Positions 18,829-26,876 of a stretch of 64,000 bases of DNA are shown here, one piece after another. Under the pieces are notes generated by a model. The model was given only the letters and a program-made list of their open reading frames with translations, was not told the origin of the DNA and made no database searches. Numbering within the stretch: position 1 is the first letter of the stretch; every line of letters begins with the position of its first letter. A program made the translations under genes and the position numbers. The DNA lies in the NCBI GenBank assembly GCA_049115735.1, contig JAGDZP010000012.1:372001-436000 (forward strand). The letters are read 5' to 3'. This DNA comes from CAXBNB01 sp049115735 (GTDB lineage: Bacteria > Bacteroidota > Bacteroidia > Cytophagales > Cyclobacteriaceae).

Positions 18829-19320
18829 ATGACAATGAGAGAATTGCACCGCTACCTTGGTTTTTTTCTAGCAGGTATTATGTTTGTTTATGCCTTGAGT
18901 GGTATCGTTTTGATTTATAGAAAGACTGATGTTTTTAAGGTAGACATACAAATCACTAAGGAAATCAAAAGCGAACTATTAGCAGAAGAGGTTGGTAATG
19001 CTATCAAAAAGAAGGAGCTCATTTTTTCTCATGAAGAAGGAAATGTAAAATTATTTGAAGGGGGACAGTACAATTCATCGACGGGTGAGGTAATCTATAC
19101 TCAGAAGGGCTGGCCTACTGCTTTGGACAAACTCATCAAGTTGCATATGGCCTCTACTAAAGATTCTCTGTTTTTTCTGAATATATTTTTCGGGTTGTCA
19201 TTGATGATATTTGTCTTCTCTTCCTTTTTTATGTTTTCCCCAAAAACAAAGACTTTTCGCCGAGGCGTACTCGTCTCACTGATAGGTCTGGCCTTTGCGC
19301 TTGCACTTGTTTACTTATAG
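18829..19320 (+). CDS. PepSY-associated membrane protein
   Basis: 163 residues (an alternative ATG at 18835). The start MRELHRYLGFFLAGIMFVYALSGIVLIYR matches the LHRxLG first helix of PepSY-associated transmembrane proteins, and LIKLHMASTKDSLFFLNIFFGLSLMIFVFSSFFMF is the typical second unit with another LH. Three to four helices in all, with a soluble segment at ~35-100. Longer relatives bind haem through the His residues and reduce iron or flavin in the inner membrane; this short form may be a subunit for electron transfer. It might serve the periplasmic oxidase of the cluster. Position and motif are seen; the role is inferred. Confidence 0.75.
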   Translation: MTMRELHRYLGFFLAGIMFVYALSGIVLIYRKTDVFKVDIQITKEIKSELLAEEVGNAIKKKELIFSHEEGNVKLFEGGQYNSSTGEVIYTQKGWPTALDKLIKLHMASTKDSLFFLNIFFGLSLMIFVFSSFFMFSPKTKTFRRGVLVSLIGLAFALALVYL

Positions 19321-19477
19321 ATAGTTCTTATTGTTCTTGCCAAATATTAAAGGCTTGGATTTGGAGCTATAGAAAATATTTCAAGATTTTCTTGCTGCTA
19401 TGTCTCAAAATTGAGTGTATTAGACATTCGGAAAATGTATAATCTCTAGATTAGCAGAAATCAAAACTATACATGGT

Positions 19478-20980
19478 ATGACCACTTCCTTTTCTTTTAG
19501 ACTTAGCCTTTTCATTTTTTCAATGGTGCTGTTCTTTTCATGCCAAACAAAAAAAGAGCAGAAAGTGGCTGAGAAAGAGATTCGTCCAAATATTGTTCTG
19601 ATTATTGCTGACGATATGAACTGGGATGATAGTGGTGCCTATGGCAATCCGGCTATCAGAACTCCAAATATTGACCAATTGTCTAGGGACGGCATGCGTT
19701 TTACGCAAGCTTTTCTTACCACGAGTTCGTGCAGTCCCAGTCGTACAAGCATTATTACAGGGAAGTATCCTCATAATACGGATGCAGAACAATTGCACTG
19801 GCCATTGCCAGAGGGGCATGAGACATTTGTGGAGCAACTAAAAAATGGAGGCTACTGGACAGGATTAGCAGGCAAGTATCATTTGGGAGATGCTGTAAGA
19901 GATCATTTTGACTCAATAATGGAAGTAGGGACGGCCGGTTTTCAGGTAGGGCCCGACGGCAAACCTAGAAAGGCGGAAGGAGACGGTAGTGGATGTGAAT
20001 CTTGGGTAAGACTGCTTCAGGCGAGGGAAAAATCAAAACCATTTTTTGCATGGTTAGCAGCAGTAGATCCACACCGACCCTATTATGATAGTATAATTGA
20101 TAATCCTCATAATCCGAAAGATGTGATCGTTCCTCCATATTTTCCAGATACTGAATCTGTGAGAAAGGATTTGGCCAGGTACTATGATGAAATCAGCCGG
20201 ATGGACGGTTATGTTGGTAATGTAGTAAAGGAGTTAGAGGCACAAGGAGTATCGGAAAACACAATGATCTTGTTTATCTCGGATAATGGGAGGCCCTTCC
20301 CAAGAGACAAAACCACCTTGTATGAAGGAGGTATTAAAACACCATGGATTGTAAAGTGGACAGCAAAAGTCAAGAAAGGTGTTGTGAATGAGAATTTGAT
20401 AAGTTCTGTGGATATAGCACCCACCTTTTTGAAGCTCGCTGGACTTCAATCTTTGGATGTATTTGAGGGCTTTGATTTTACTCTAGAGTTAGAGGAAGGA
20501 GGGCAGCCTATACGTGACGAGATATATGCCGAAGATCATTGGCATGACTATGAAGACTACACAAGGGCTATCCGAACCACACAATACAAGTATATCAAAA
20601 ACTTTTATATAGACTTGCCAAATACACCCTCAGCGGATGCCTTCAGAAGTTTGACCTACCAAAGTATGTTGGCTGAAAAGGGAAAAGGAAATTTGAATGA
20701 AGCACAACTTAGGTGCTTTGAAGTGCCAAGGGCAGAAGAAGAGCTATACGACATTATTGCAGACCCGAATGAACTTGTAAACCTAGCAAGCAGTGCAGAG
20801 TATGTAGCTGTTTTAGATGATTTGAGAAGGAGGCTGAAAAGACTAAGAGAAAAATCTAAAGACGTACTACCTACCGTTCGAACACCAGATGATTTCGACA
20901 GGATAACGGGATTACCAACTCCGGCACGCATCCGGCCAAGACCATCTAAGGCTGAAATGATGAAGGATTTGTTGCGTTAG
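19478..20980 (+). CDS. Sulfatase lipoprotein (S1 family, heparan N-sulfatase-like)
   Basis: 500 residues; lipobox LFFSC at C22. S1 sulfatase signature: NIVLIIADDMNWDDSGAYGNP (Asp45, Asp46 bind calcium) and C85-S-P-S-R-TSIITGKYPHN with C85 as the formylglycine precursor. AGKYHLGD and FISDNGRPFPRDKTTLYEGGIKTPW complete the active site, and ELYDIIADPNELVNLAS is the usual C-terminal strand. The DPHRPYYDSI region resembles N-sulfoglucosamine sulfohydrolases, but sugar specificity cannot be read from sequence. It sits 33 bp before the FAH-fold gene, so they are probably co-transcribed. Confidence 0.93.
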   Translation: MTTSFSFRLSLFIFSMVLFFSCQTKKEQKVAEKEIRPNIVLIIADDMNWDDSGAYGNPAIRTPNIDQLSRDGMRFTQAFLTTSSCSPSRTSIITGKYPHNTDAEQLHWPLPEGHETFVEQLKNGGYWTGLAGKYHLGDAVRDHFDSIMEVGTAGFQVGPDGKPRKAEGDGSGCESWVRLLQAREKSKPFFAWLAAVDPHRPYYDSIIDNPHNPKDVIVPPYFPDTESVRKDLARYYDEISRMDGYVGNVVKELEAQGVSENTMILFISDNGRPFPRDKTTLYEGGIKTPWIVKWTAKVKKGVVNENLISSVDIAPTFLKLAGLQSLDVFEGFDFTLELEEGGQPIRDEIYAEDHWHDYEDYTRAIRTTQYKYIKNFYIDLPNTPSADAFRSLTYQSMLAEKGKGNLNEAQLRCFEVPRAEEELYDIIADPNELVNLASSAEYVAVLDDLRRRLKRLREKSKDVLPTVRTPDDFDRITGLPTPARIRPRPSKAEMMKDLLR

Positions 20981-21013
20981 TTTGATTTGTAAATTGTTAA
21001 AAAGAGCATTGAA

Positions 21014-22018
21014 ATGAGATTGGTTCAATTGATTCACCCCCAGGCAAAGAGAAGAATAGCCTTAGTTGAAGAGCCTAACTTGAGGCTCATTAACAAATTT
21101 GAAAGCATTTACGATCTGGCGGTAGAAGCGATCAATTTAGGAGGTAACATTACAGCTTTGATTGATTCCTTTAAGTCAGGTGATATTTTGTCCTATGATC
21201 AAATTTACAATGGAGACGACCAATGGAGGTTGTTGCCTGCAATTGATCATCCTAAGGATCCAATGCGATGTTTCCTGGCAGGAACTGGACTTACTCATAA
21301 GGCTAGTGCTGAAAATCGTCAGAAGATGCATGATGCTGAACATGGTGGAGAATTGACTGATAGCATGAAAATGTATCAATGGGGTGTTGCTGATGGTAAA
21401 CCCGAATCTGGCAAAATTGGCATACAGCCAGAATGGTTCTATAAGGGAAACGGATCTGTATTAAGAGGTCATCTAGATGATCTTAAGGTACCATGCTATG
21501 GTGATGATGGGGGAGAGGAGCCAGAAATAGCCGGTATATACCTCAATGATCAGAATGGAAAGACATGGAGGATTGGTTTTGCAACAGCCAATGAATTTTC
21601 GGACCATGTTATGGAAAGAAAGAATTATCTATATCTAGCTCCATCCAAAATCAGGACTTGTTCTTTAGGGCCTGAATTAAATATTACTGCAGATTTCACT
21701 GATATTGAAGGTAGAGTTTCCGTAGAGAGAAGAGGACAAATTATCTGGGAGAAAAGCATCAAAACCGGGGAGAATAATATGGCGCATAGCCTGGAGAGCC
21801 TAGAGTATCACCATTTTAAATACGAAAACCATTCATTGGATGATCAATTGAACATTTATTTTTTCGGAGCAGATGCTTTTAGTTTCGGAGATGGAGTTGC
21901 TCTTCAGGATGAGGATACAATGACAATTGAATGGAAGGGTATGGGTCGTCCAATTCGAAATACCTTAACAATTGATCCGGAGAAGGAACGGATTGTAAAA
22001 GTGAAAGCTCTGAAATAA
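21014..22018 (+). CDS. FAH-fold AraD1/GguC-like sugar-acid enzyme
   Basis: 334 residues with no signal peptide. The sequence follows AraD1/GguC-type members of the fumarylacetoacetate hydrolase superfamily: RLVQLIHPQAKRRIALVEE at the N-terminus, CFLAGTGLTHKASAENR, GIQPEWFYKGNGSVLRGHLDDLKVPCYGDDGGEEPEIAGIYL, where the acidic residues should bind Mg2+, and GFATANEFSDHVME. Such enzymes act on 2-keto-3-deoxy or diketo sugar acids in the cytoplasm. Its place after a sulfatase suggests it processes the desulfated sugar once oxidised to an acid. It ends at a bidirectional terminator. Confidence 0.85.
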   Translation: MRLVQLIHPQAKRRIALVEEPNLRLINKFESIYDLAVEAINLGGNITALIDSFKSGDILSYDQIYNGDDQWRLLPAIDHPKDPMRCFLAGTGLTHKASAENRQKMHDAEHGGELTDSMKMYQWGVADGKPESGKIGIQPEWFYKGNGSVLRGHLDDLKVPCYGDDGGEEPEIAGIYLNDQNGKTWRIGFATANEFSDHVMERKNYLYLAPSKIRTCSLGPELNITADFTDIEGRVSVERRGQIIWEKSIKTGENNMAHSLESLEYHHFKYENHSLDDQLNIYFFGADAFSFGDGVALQDEDTMTIEWKGMGRPIRNTLTIDPEKERIVKVKALK

Positions 22019-22033
22019 TCAGACGGTATCAAT

Positions 22034-22068
22034 AAAAAAATCCGAAGAGATCATCTTCGGAATTTTTA
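22034..22068. terminator. Bidirectional Rho-independent terminator
   Basis: Perfect 8-bp stem TCCGAAGA (22041-22048) / TCTTCGGA (22054-22061) with a 5-nt loop, flanked by seven A on the left and a T run on the right. It serves both the FAH-fold gene (+) and citrate synthase (-), which converge here. Confidence 0.88.
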
Positions 22069-22085
22069 TTGTGATTTGATAATTA

Positions 22086-23372
22086 TTATCTACTAGACAT
22101 ATCTACGTAAGGCCTTTCGTTGGATCCAGTATAGATCTGTCTTGGTCTTCCGATTGGCTCTTTGTTCTCTCTCATTTCTTTCCACTGAGCTATCCATCCC
22201 GGTAGACGTCCAAGTGCAAACATCACAGTGAACATGTCTGTTGGGATTCCCAGTGCCCTGTAGATAATGCCAGAGTAGAAGTCAACGTTTGGATAAAGTT
22301 TTCTGTCCACGAAATACTGGTCTTTCAATGCCACTTCCTCCAGTCCTTTGGCAATATCTAATATTGGATCATTTATTCCGAGTGCTTCTAATACGTCATC
22401 AGCAGCTTTTTTGATGATTCTTGCTCTTGGGTCAAAGTTTTTATAAACCCTATGCCCAAAGCCCATCAGTCTGAATGGATCGTTTTTGTCTTTTGCCTTA
22501 TCCATCCACTTGTTCACATCACCTCCATCAGCTTGAATGCCTTCAAGCATTTCGATCACAGCAGAATTAGCTCCTCCATGCAACGGGCCCCACAATGCGT
22601 TGATGCCGGCAGACAGGGAAGCGTACAAGCTGGCTTGAGAAGATCCAACAATTCTCACTGTAGATGTAGAGCAGTTTTGCTCATGATCTGCATGAAGAAT
22701 TAATAGTTTATCAAGTGCATTTGCTACAATAGGGTCTACTTCATAGTTAGTAGATGGTAAACCAAACATCAGATGCAGGAAGTTGCTGCAATAATCCAGA
22801 TTGTTTTTAGGATATACTACCGGATGACCTATTTTGTTTTTGTATGACCATGCTGCGAATGTCGGCAGTTTTGCTATGATACGAATGATGCTCAATCTTA
22901 CCTCTTCCCATGATCTATTCGGATCCAGACTTAAAGGGTAAAATGCTGTCATGGCTGTTACCATGGAAGACAGCACACCCATAGGGTGAGCAGCAGATGG
23001 AAAACCATCCAATATCTTATGAAAATCTTCATGAATCAGTGTGTGATTGGTGATCTCTTGCTGGAAACCGGCCAACTCAGCTGCTGTTGGCAGTTCGCCA
23101 TAAATCAGCAAGTAAGAAACTTCAAGAAAAGAAGATTTGTCAGCCAAATCTTCTATTGAATACCCTCTGTACCTTAAAATTCCTTTTTCACCGTCAAGAA
23201 AAGTAATAGCACTCGTTGTGGCACCTGTATTTTTATAACCTGGGTCAATAGTAATTAATCCGGATTGTCCCCTTAATTTGGAGATATCTACCGCCTTCTC
23301 ATTTTCTGTTCCTTCCACAACAGGCAGTTCGTACGAGCTGCCGTCTAATTTAATTTCTGCTTTTCCTGACAT
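22086..23372 (-). CDS. gltA: Citrate synthase
   Basis: 428 residues, the normal size of type I bacterial citrate synthases. It condenses oxaloacetate with acetyl-CoA in the TCA cycle. Key blocks: LILHADHEQNCSTSTVRIVGSSQASLYASLSAGINALWGPLHGGAN, with catalytic His, and MGFGHRVYKNFDPRARIIK with the second catalytic His near residue 307, then YPNVDFYSGIIYRALGIPTDMFTVMFALGRLPGWIAQW with the catalytic Asp. The C-terminus GRPRQIYTGSNERPYV is typical. The gene is transcribed away from the prohibitin-like gene's stop by 64 bp, and ends at the shared terminator. Confidence 0.98.
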   Translation of the reverse strand: MSGKAEIKLDGSSYELPVVEGTENEKAVDISKLRGQSGLITIDPGYKNTGATTSAITFLDGEKGILRYRGYSIEDLADKSSFLEVSYLLIYGELPTAAELAGFQQEITNHTLIHEDFHKILDGFPSAAHPMGVLSSMVTAMTAFYPLSLDPNRSWEEVRLSIIRIIAKLPTFAAWSYKNKIGHPVVYPKNNLDYCSNFLHLMFGLPSTNYEVDPIVANALDKLLILHADHEQNCSTSTVRIVGSSQASLYASLSAGINALWGPLHGGANSAVIEMLEGIQADGGDVNKWMDKAKDKNDPFRLMGFGHRVYKNFDPRARIIKKAADDVLEALGINDPILDIAKGLEEVALKDQYFVDRKLYPNVDFYSGIIYRALGIPTDMFTVMFALGRLPGWIAQWKEMRENKEPIGRPRQIYTGSNERPYVDMSSR

Positions 23373-23436
23373 TTTTATTCGTATTATTCAATTATTAAAA
23401 ATCCTTTCTAATATAATCATTTTTAGCTAACTGAGG

Positions 23437-24261
23437 CTAGTTATTGCCCAAGATTAGAGGCAGACCATCACTACCACTGCCAATAACGACGACCTTCGAA
23501 TTAGGAGATTCGGCAAGTTTGGTGGTCGCTTCTATACCTCTCATTTTTAGTAGCTCTGGTGTTAAACTGCTGTTAATTATTGCATTTGCTTTGGCCTCAC
23601 CTTCAGCTGCAATCATTTTTCTTTTGGCTTCACTTTCTTCTCTATCCAACCTGAACTTATATGCTAATGCTTCTTGTTCTTGCTGAAGTTTATCTTCAAT
23701 GGCCTGTTTGATCTGCGCAGGAAGGTTTATTGACCGGATCAATAATGCCTTCATCTGTACATTGTTGTTATCATTGCCAAGTACAGCTTCAGTTTCACTT
23801 TTGATGGCATTTTCCACTTCAGATCTTTTAGTAGAATATATTTCTTCTGCGGTATATCTACCCATGACCTGTCTTACTGAAGACCTAACTTCTGGAATAA
23901 CAAGTCTGTTAATATAATCCTGTTGGAATGTCTCCTGAATATATCCGATACGACTTGGTACCGGGTTGAAACGGACAGAAACATCTACGCTAATAGAAAG
24001 ACCGCTTTTGTCCAGCACATCCATGCCTTCTTCAACTTTATTTTCCGATACATCAAACTTGTATAGTGTATTCCATGGTGCTTTGGTATGAAAACCAGGA
24101 CCAACAACATTTTCTTTGTCAAGTCCATTTCCAAATTTGTAAAATATTACACCTCGTTCTGTTGGCCCGAGGGTAAAGAATAAACTAGAAGACAAACTGA
24201 TGACTATAAATAGCCCTACGACTACTATTATGAGAAAGGGAAGGAATTTTTTATTGTCCAT
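23437..24261 (-). CDS. Prohibitin-like SPFH-domain membrane protein
   Basis: 274 residues. One N-terminal hydrophobic anchor (FLPFLIIVVVGLFIVISLSSSLFF) precedes the SPFH/band 7 domain (ERGVIFYKFGNGLDKENVVGPGFHTKAPWNTLYKFDVSENKVEEG, ISVDVSVRFNP), then a helical coiled-coil tail (AIEDKLQQEQEALAYKFRLDREESEAKRKMIAAEGEAKANAI) as in prohibitins. Such proteins form ring assemblies in the inner membrane and affect protease and membrane organisation. A TACTTTTG box (reverse strand, 24284-24291) is a possible -7 element just upstream. Confidence 0.93.
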   Translation of the reverse strand: MDNKKFLPFLIIVVVGLFIVISLSSSLFFTLGPTERGVIFYKFGNGLDKENVVGPGFHTKAPWNTLYKFDVSENKVEEGMDVLDKSGLSISVDVSVRFNPVPSRIGYIQETFQQDYINRLVIPEVRSSVRQVMGRYTAEEIYSTKRSEVENAIKSETEAVLGNDNNNVQMKALLIRSINLPAQIKQAIEDKLQQEQEALAYKFRLDREESEAKRKMIAAEGEAKANAIINSSLTPELLKMRGIEATTKLAESPNSKVVVIGSGSDGLPLILGNN

Positions 24262-24578
24262 TTTATCGTTTTTATGTGGATGACAAAAGTAAGCTTTAGA
24301 CTCGACATTCCAGTATTAATATATTATTAAGACTAGAGGTGATTCGAGTGCTAACTTAGTCCACGATATTCCAATGAAGTAGTTACAAGAATCGACCCTG
24401 TTTCTGCAAATCTGAATAACCAAGTGGGATGATATTGGAAATCGCTATAGTTATCCGCGAATTTATTGAAAATCCATCAAAAAATCCAGTGCCACTACTA
24501 ACTAAATATACCGCATAGGTGGTATGCCAATTCGAAAAAGGATATTATAAAATTGTATAAATCTAAATTGGTACTATC
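24262..24578. other. Divergent intergenic region, no gene seen
   Basis: 317 bp between the prohibitin-like gene (-) and the LRR gene (+). I see no coding frame or strong hairpin. A TAnnTTTG-type box on the reverse strand at 24284-24291 may belong to the prohibitin promoter, but no TTTG stands at the expected distance. Confidence 0.5.
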
Positions 24579-25550
24579 ATGGTTAATGTATTCCTTATTA
24601 TTTCTTTGCTACTTTTTCTGGCATTCCTGGTGGGAATGATAAAACCCTCTATTGTCATAAAAAGTGCCAATGCTTCACGTGGCAAAGTGTTTCTGTACTA
24701 TTTTCTCACTTCATTTATATGCTTTATTGTTGTAGGATATCTGGGCAACAAGGAGACTGATGAAGCGCTGGAGAATCCAGAAGGCGTAACAGAGCTCAGG
24801 CTTACTTCAAAAAAATACGATGATGTACCTGAGTTTTTGAGTGATTTTACAGACTTGAAGGAGTTGAGCCTCAAAAACAATAATATCAGTGAGCTAGCTA
24901 AAACATTGCTGAAATTGAAGCAGCTGGAAGAGTTGGATTTATCGAATAACCCATTGGAGGAAATCCCTGAGTGGATTATACAACTCGAAAATCTTAAAAA
25001 GCTTGATCTTGATAATACTAAGATTGATACAATACCTGAAAGCGTGTTAGCAGCGATAGAGGATATTTCTTTTGAGGGTACTCCATACAAGAGCATACAG
25101 GAGGAACAGAGACAGGGGGCTGGCACACAGTCTGAAGGTGAAAACTCAGTAGAAGAAGGTGAAGAAGAGAGTTTTGGAGATTTTGCTTTAAGGAAGTTGA
25201 TGGGGAAAGATTATGGCTACAAAAAGGAGTTTAAAGAAGGCGAACTGTTTTATATAAAGCCGATCACTGAAGTGCAAGTGGATAGCTTAGGGGCATACTT
25301 GGAGAATGCTGGTTTTTTCAATGACGAAAAGAAAGTTTCCATGCAAATAACTAAAAACACCAGAGCGGACCCTCCACGCTACGAACTTCGAGCTATCGTG
25401 GAAGAAGGAGGGCTGGATGAGGATACCAGGACTGCATTCAAACTACAGGCTATGCTTATATCGATGGGTATATTCAATAATGAACCGGTAGACTTTCATC
25501 TATGCGATGAGGAGTTTAATACTCATACAGTTTTAAAATCAGATGAGTAA
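24579..25550 (+). CDS. Membrane-anchored leucine-rich-repeat protein
   Basis: 323 residues. Two hydrophobic helices at the N-terminus (~2-24 and ~36-56) precede about four LRR units (~72-165): LKELSLKNNNISEL, LEELDLSNNPLEEIPEWI, LKKLDLDNTKIDTIPESV. A Glu/Ser-rich linker (~172-195) leads to a separate C-terminal domain (~205-323; YIKPITEVQVDSLGAYLENAGFFNDEKKVSMQITKN) that I do not recognise. Inside or outside location of the LRR part is not clear. It probably mediates protein-protein contact at the membrane; the partner is unknown. Confidence 0.7.
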   Translation: MVNVFLIISLLLFLAFLVGMIKPSIVIKSANASRGKVFLYYFLTSFICFIVVGYLGNKETDEALENPEGVTELRLTSKKYDDVPEFLSDFTDLKELSLKNNNISELAKTLLKLKQLEELDLSNNPLEEIPEWIIQLENLKKLDLDNTKIDTIPESVLAAIEDISFEGTPYKSIQEEQRQGAGTQSEGENSVEEGEEESFGDFALRKLMGKDYGYKKEFKEGELFYIKPITEVQVDSLGAYLENAGFFNDEKKVSMQITKNTRADPPRYELRAIVEEGGLDEDTRTAFKLQAMLISMGIFNNEPVDFHLCDEEFNTHTVLKSDE

Positions 25551-25615
25551 TTGATTCAATGTTTCTTCGTTTTAAACATTTTGATCATTTTTGAAGCAGG
25601 GGGAAACATGGATTG

Positions 25616-26380
25616 ATGAAGTTTCTGAAATACATTCTTTGGTTTGCAATCAGCTTAATTGTTTTATCTACTGCCATATACCTGGTAATTGATGAGCCTT
25701 TACCCTCGGGTGTCTCGGGTAGCGAGGCGGATGCCCTGGCAGAAAAGATGCTAGAATCAGTGTCGAATGATAAGTGGCTGGACACAGAAGTGATTCAATG
25801 GGAATTTGCAGCTAGATCAAAAAGGCACAAACACATTTGGGATAAAAAGCGACACTTTGCAGAGGTTGAGTTTAATGGCACTGTGGTACAAATTGATATT
25901 CATAACAGAAAGGGCATTGTACTTTCTTCAGTGGATACATTGTCGGAAATAGATAAAACGGCAATGTGTGAACGAGCCTGGCAGTATTGGATCAATGATT
26001 CTTTTTGGTTGAACCCAGTCAGCAAAGTTTTTGACCCAGGAACTGACAGGCTAATCGTAGAGGGTGAGGATGGATCCAAACGATTATTAGTGACATATTC
26101 TTCAGGAGGTGTAACACCTGGAGATTCCTACCTATGGATTCTTAATGAAGAATATCGACCTGTGGCCTGGAAATTTTGGGTGTCAATAATTCCAATTGGG
26201 GGCCTTCAGTTTACTTGGGAAAATTGGCAGGAACTCATAAGTGGAGCACTTATTTCCACTTATCACGATGGAATCGTTGGCATTCGAATTGATAATCCCA
26301 GCTCTATGAATAGTCCTCCAAAAACAGCACAAGGACAAGATATTTTTGCTCCCTTAAAAAATGCCTCTATTAACTTTTAG
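25616..26380 (+). CDS. Membrane-anchored protein of unknown function
   Basis: 254 residues from ATG 25616 (a TTG directly before it is in frame). One N-terminal hydrophobic segment (FLKYILWFAISLIVLSTAIYLVI) acts as anchor or signal; the rest looks like a periplasmic beta-rich domain with many Trp (EVIQWEFAARSKRHKHIW, WQYWINDSFWLNP, SYLWILNEEYRPVAWKFWVSIIPIGGLQFTWENW). Strand order and the ending loosely resemble outer-membrane lipoprotein-sorting folds, but I do not claim that. It lies between the LRR gene and the pyk operon in the same direction. Confidence 0.6.
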   Translation: MKFLKYILWFAISLIVLSTAIYLVIDEPLPSGVSGSEADALAEKMLESVSNDKWLDTEVIQWEFAARSKRHKHIWDKKRHFAEVEFNGTVVQIDIHNRKGIVLSSVDTLSEIDKTAMCERAWQYWINDSFWLNPVSKVFDPGTDRLIVEGEDGSKRLLVTYSSGGVTPGDSYLWILNEEYRPVAWKFWVSIIPIGGLQFTWENWQELISGALISTYHDGIVGIRIDNPSSMNSPPKTAQGQDIFAPLKNASINF

Positions 26381-26435
26381 TGAAGTTTGATTTTCCCTAA
26401 ATACTTCTCACTTTTGGCCTTCCATTTGGAGGAGT

Positions 26436-26864
26436 ATGAAAACGATTAGGCTCAAAGCTGAATACGACTATGATTTCCAGTTGCTGGGGTTGATTTCCAA
26501 GGCAAAAGAGTACACCTTATCCTGGGCAATCAATAAGAATCTGGACATTTCTTTGAAAAAAGAAGACGATATCCAAATCATCCTAAAGAATGAAAAGGAA
26601 CTGAAAGTCTCGAACTACAGCTATAGAACTGACACAAGCAGTCTTTTTTTGATTAAAAATAAACTCGAAGAGGAAATTGACGGAGAACAAGCTATTTTCG
26701 CACCTTCATTAAAGACCTTTGACTATTTACTAAAAATTGAGTCAGACGACAGCATCTCATCCCTAGATGATATATTCAATTCAATCAGATCTGTAAACCA
26801 AATTCAATCTGTATTAAAACTGGATGTCAAGAAAATAAAAGAGAAAGAATATTTTTTGTTGTAA
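26436..26864 (+). CDS. IPExxxVDY-family protein
   Basis: 142 residues. Matches the small Bacteroidota family by the start MKTIRLKAEYDYDFQLLGLISKAKEYTLSWAINKNL, by size and by its place 12 bp before pyruvate kinase, which is its standard neighbour. The family's naming motif is degenerate here (APSLKTFDYLLKIE). The function is unknown; the conserved linkage suggests a role linked to pyruvate kinase. A possible promoter has TTTG at 26386-26389, then 19 bp, then CACTTTTG at 26409-26416 (one mismatch), and GGAGG precedes the ATG. Confidence 0.85.
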   Translation: MKTIRLKAEYDYDFQLLGLISKAKEYTLSWAINKNLDISLKKEDDIQIILKNEKELKVSNYSYRTDTSSLFLIKNKLEEEIDGEQAIFAPSLKTFDYLLKIESDDSISSLDDIFNSIRSVNQIQSVLKLDVKKIKEKEYFLL

Positions 26865-26876
26865 ACCAAACTAAAC

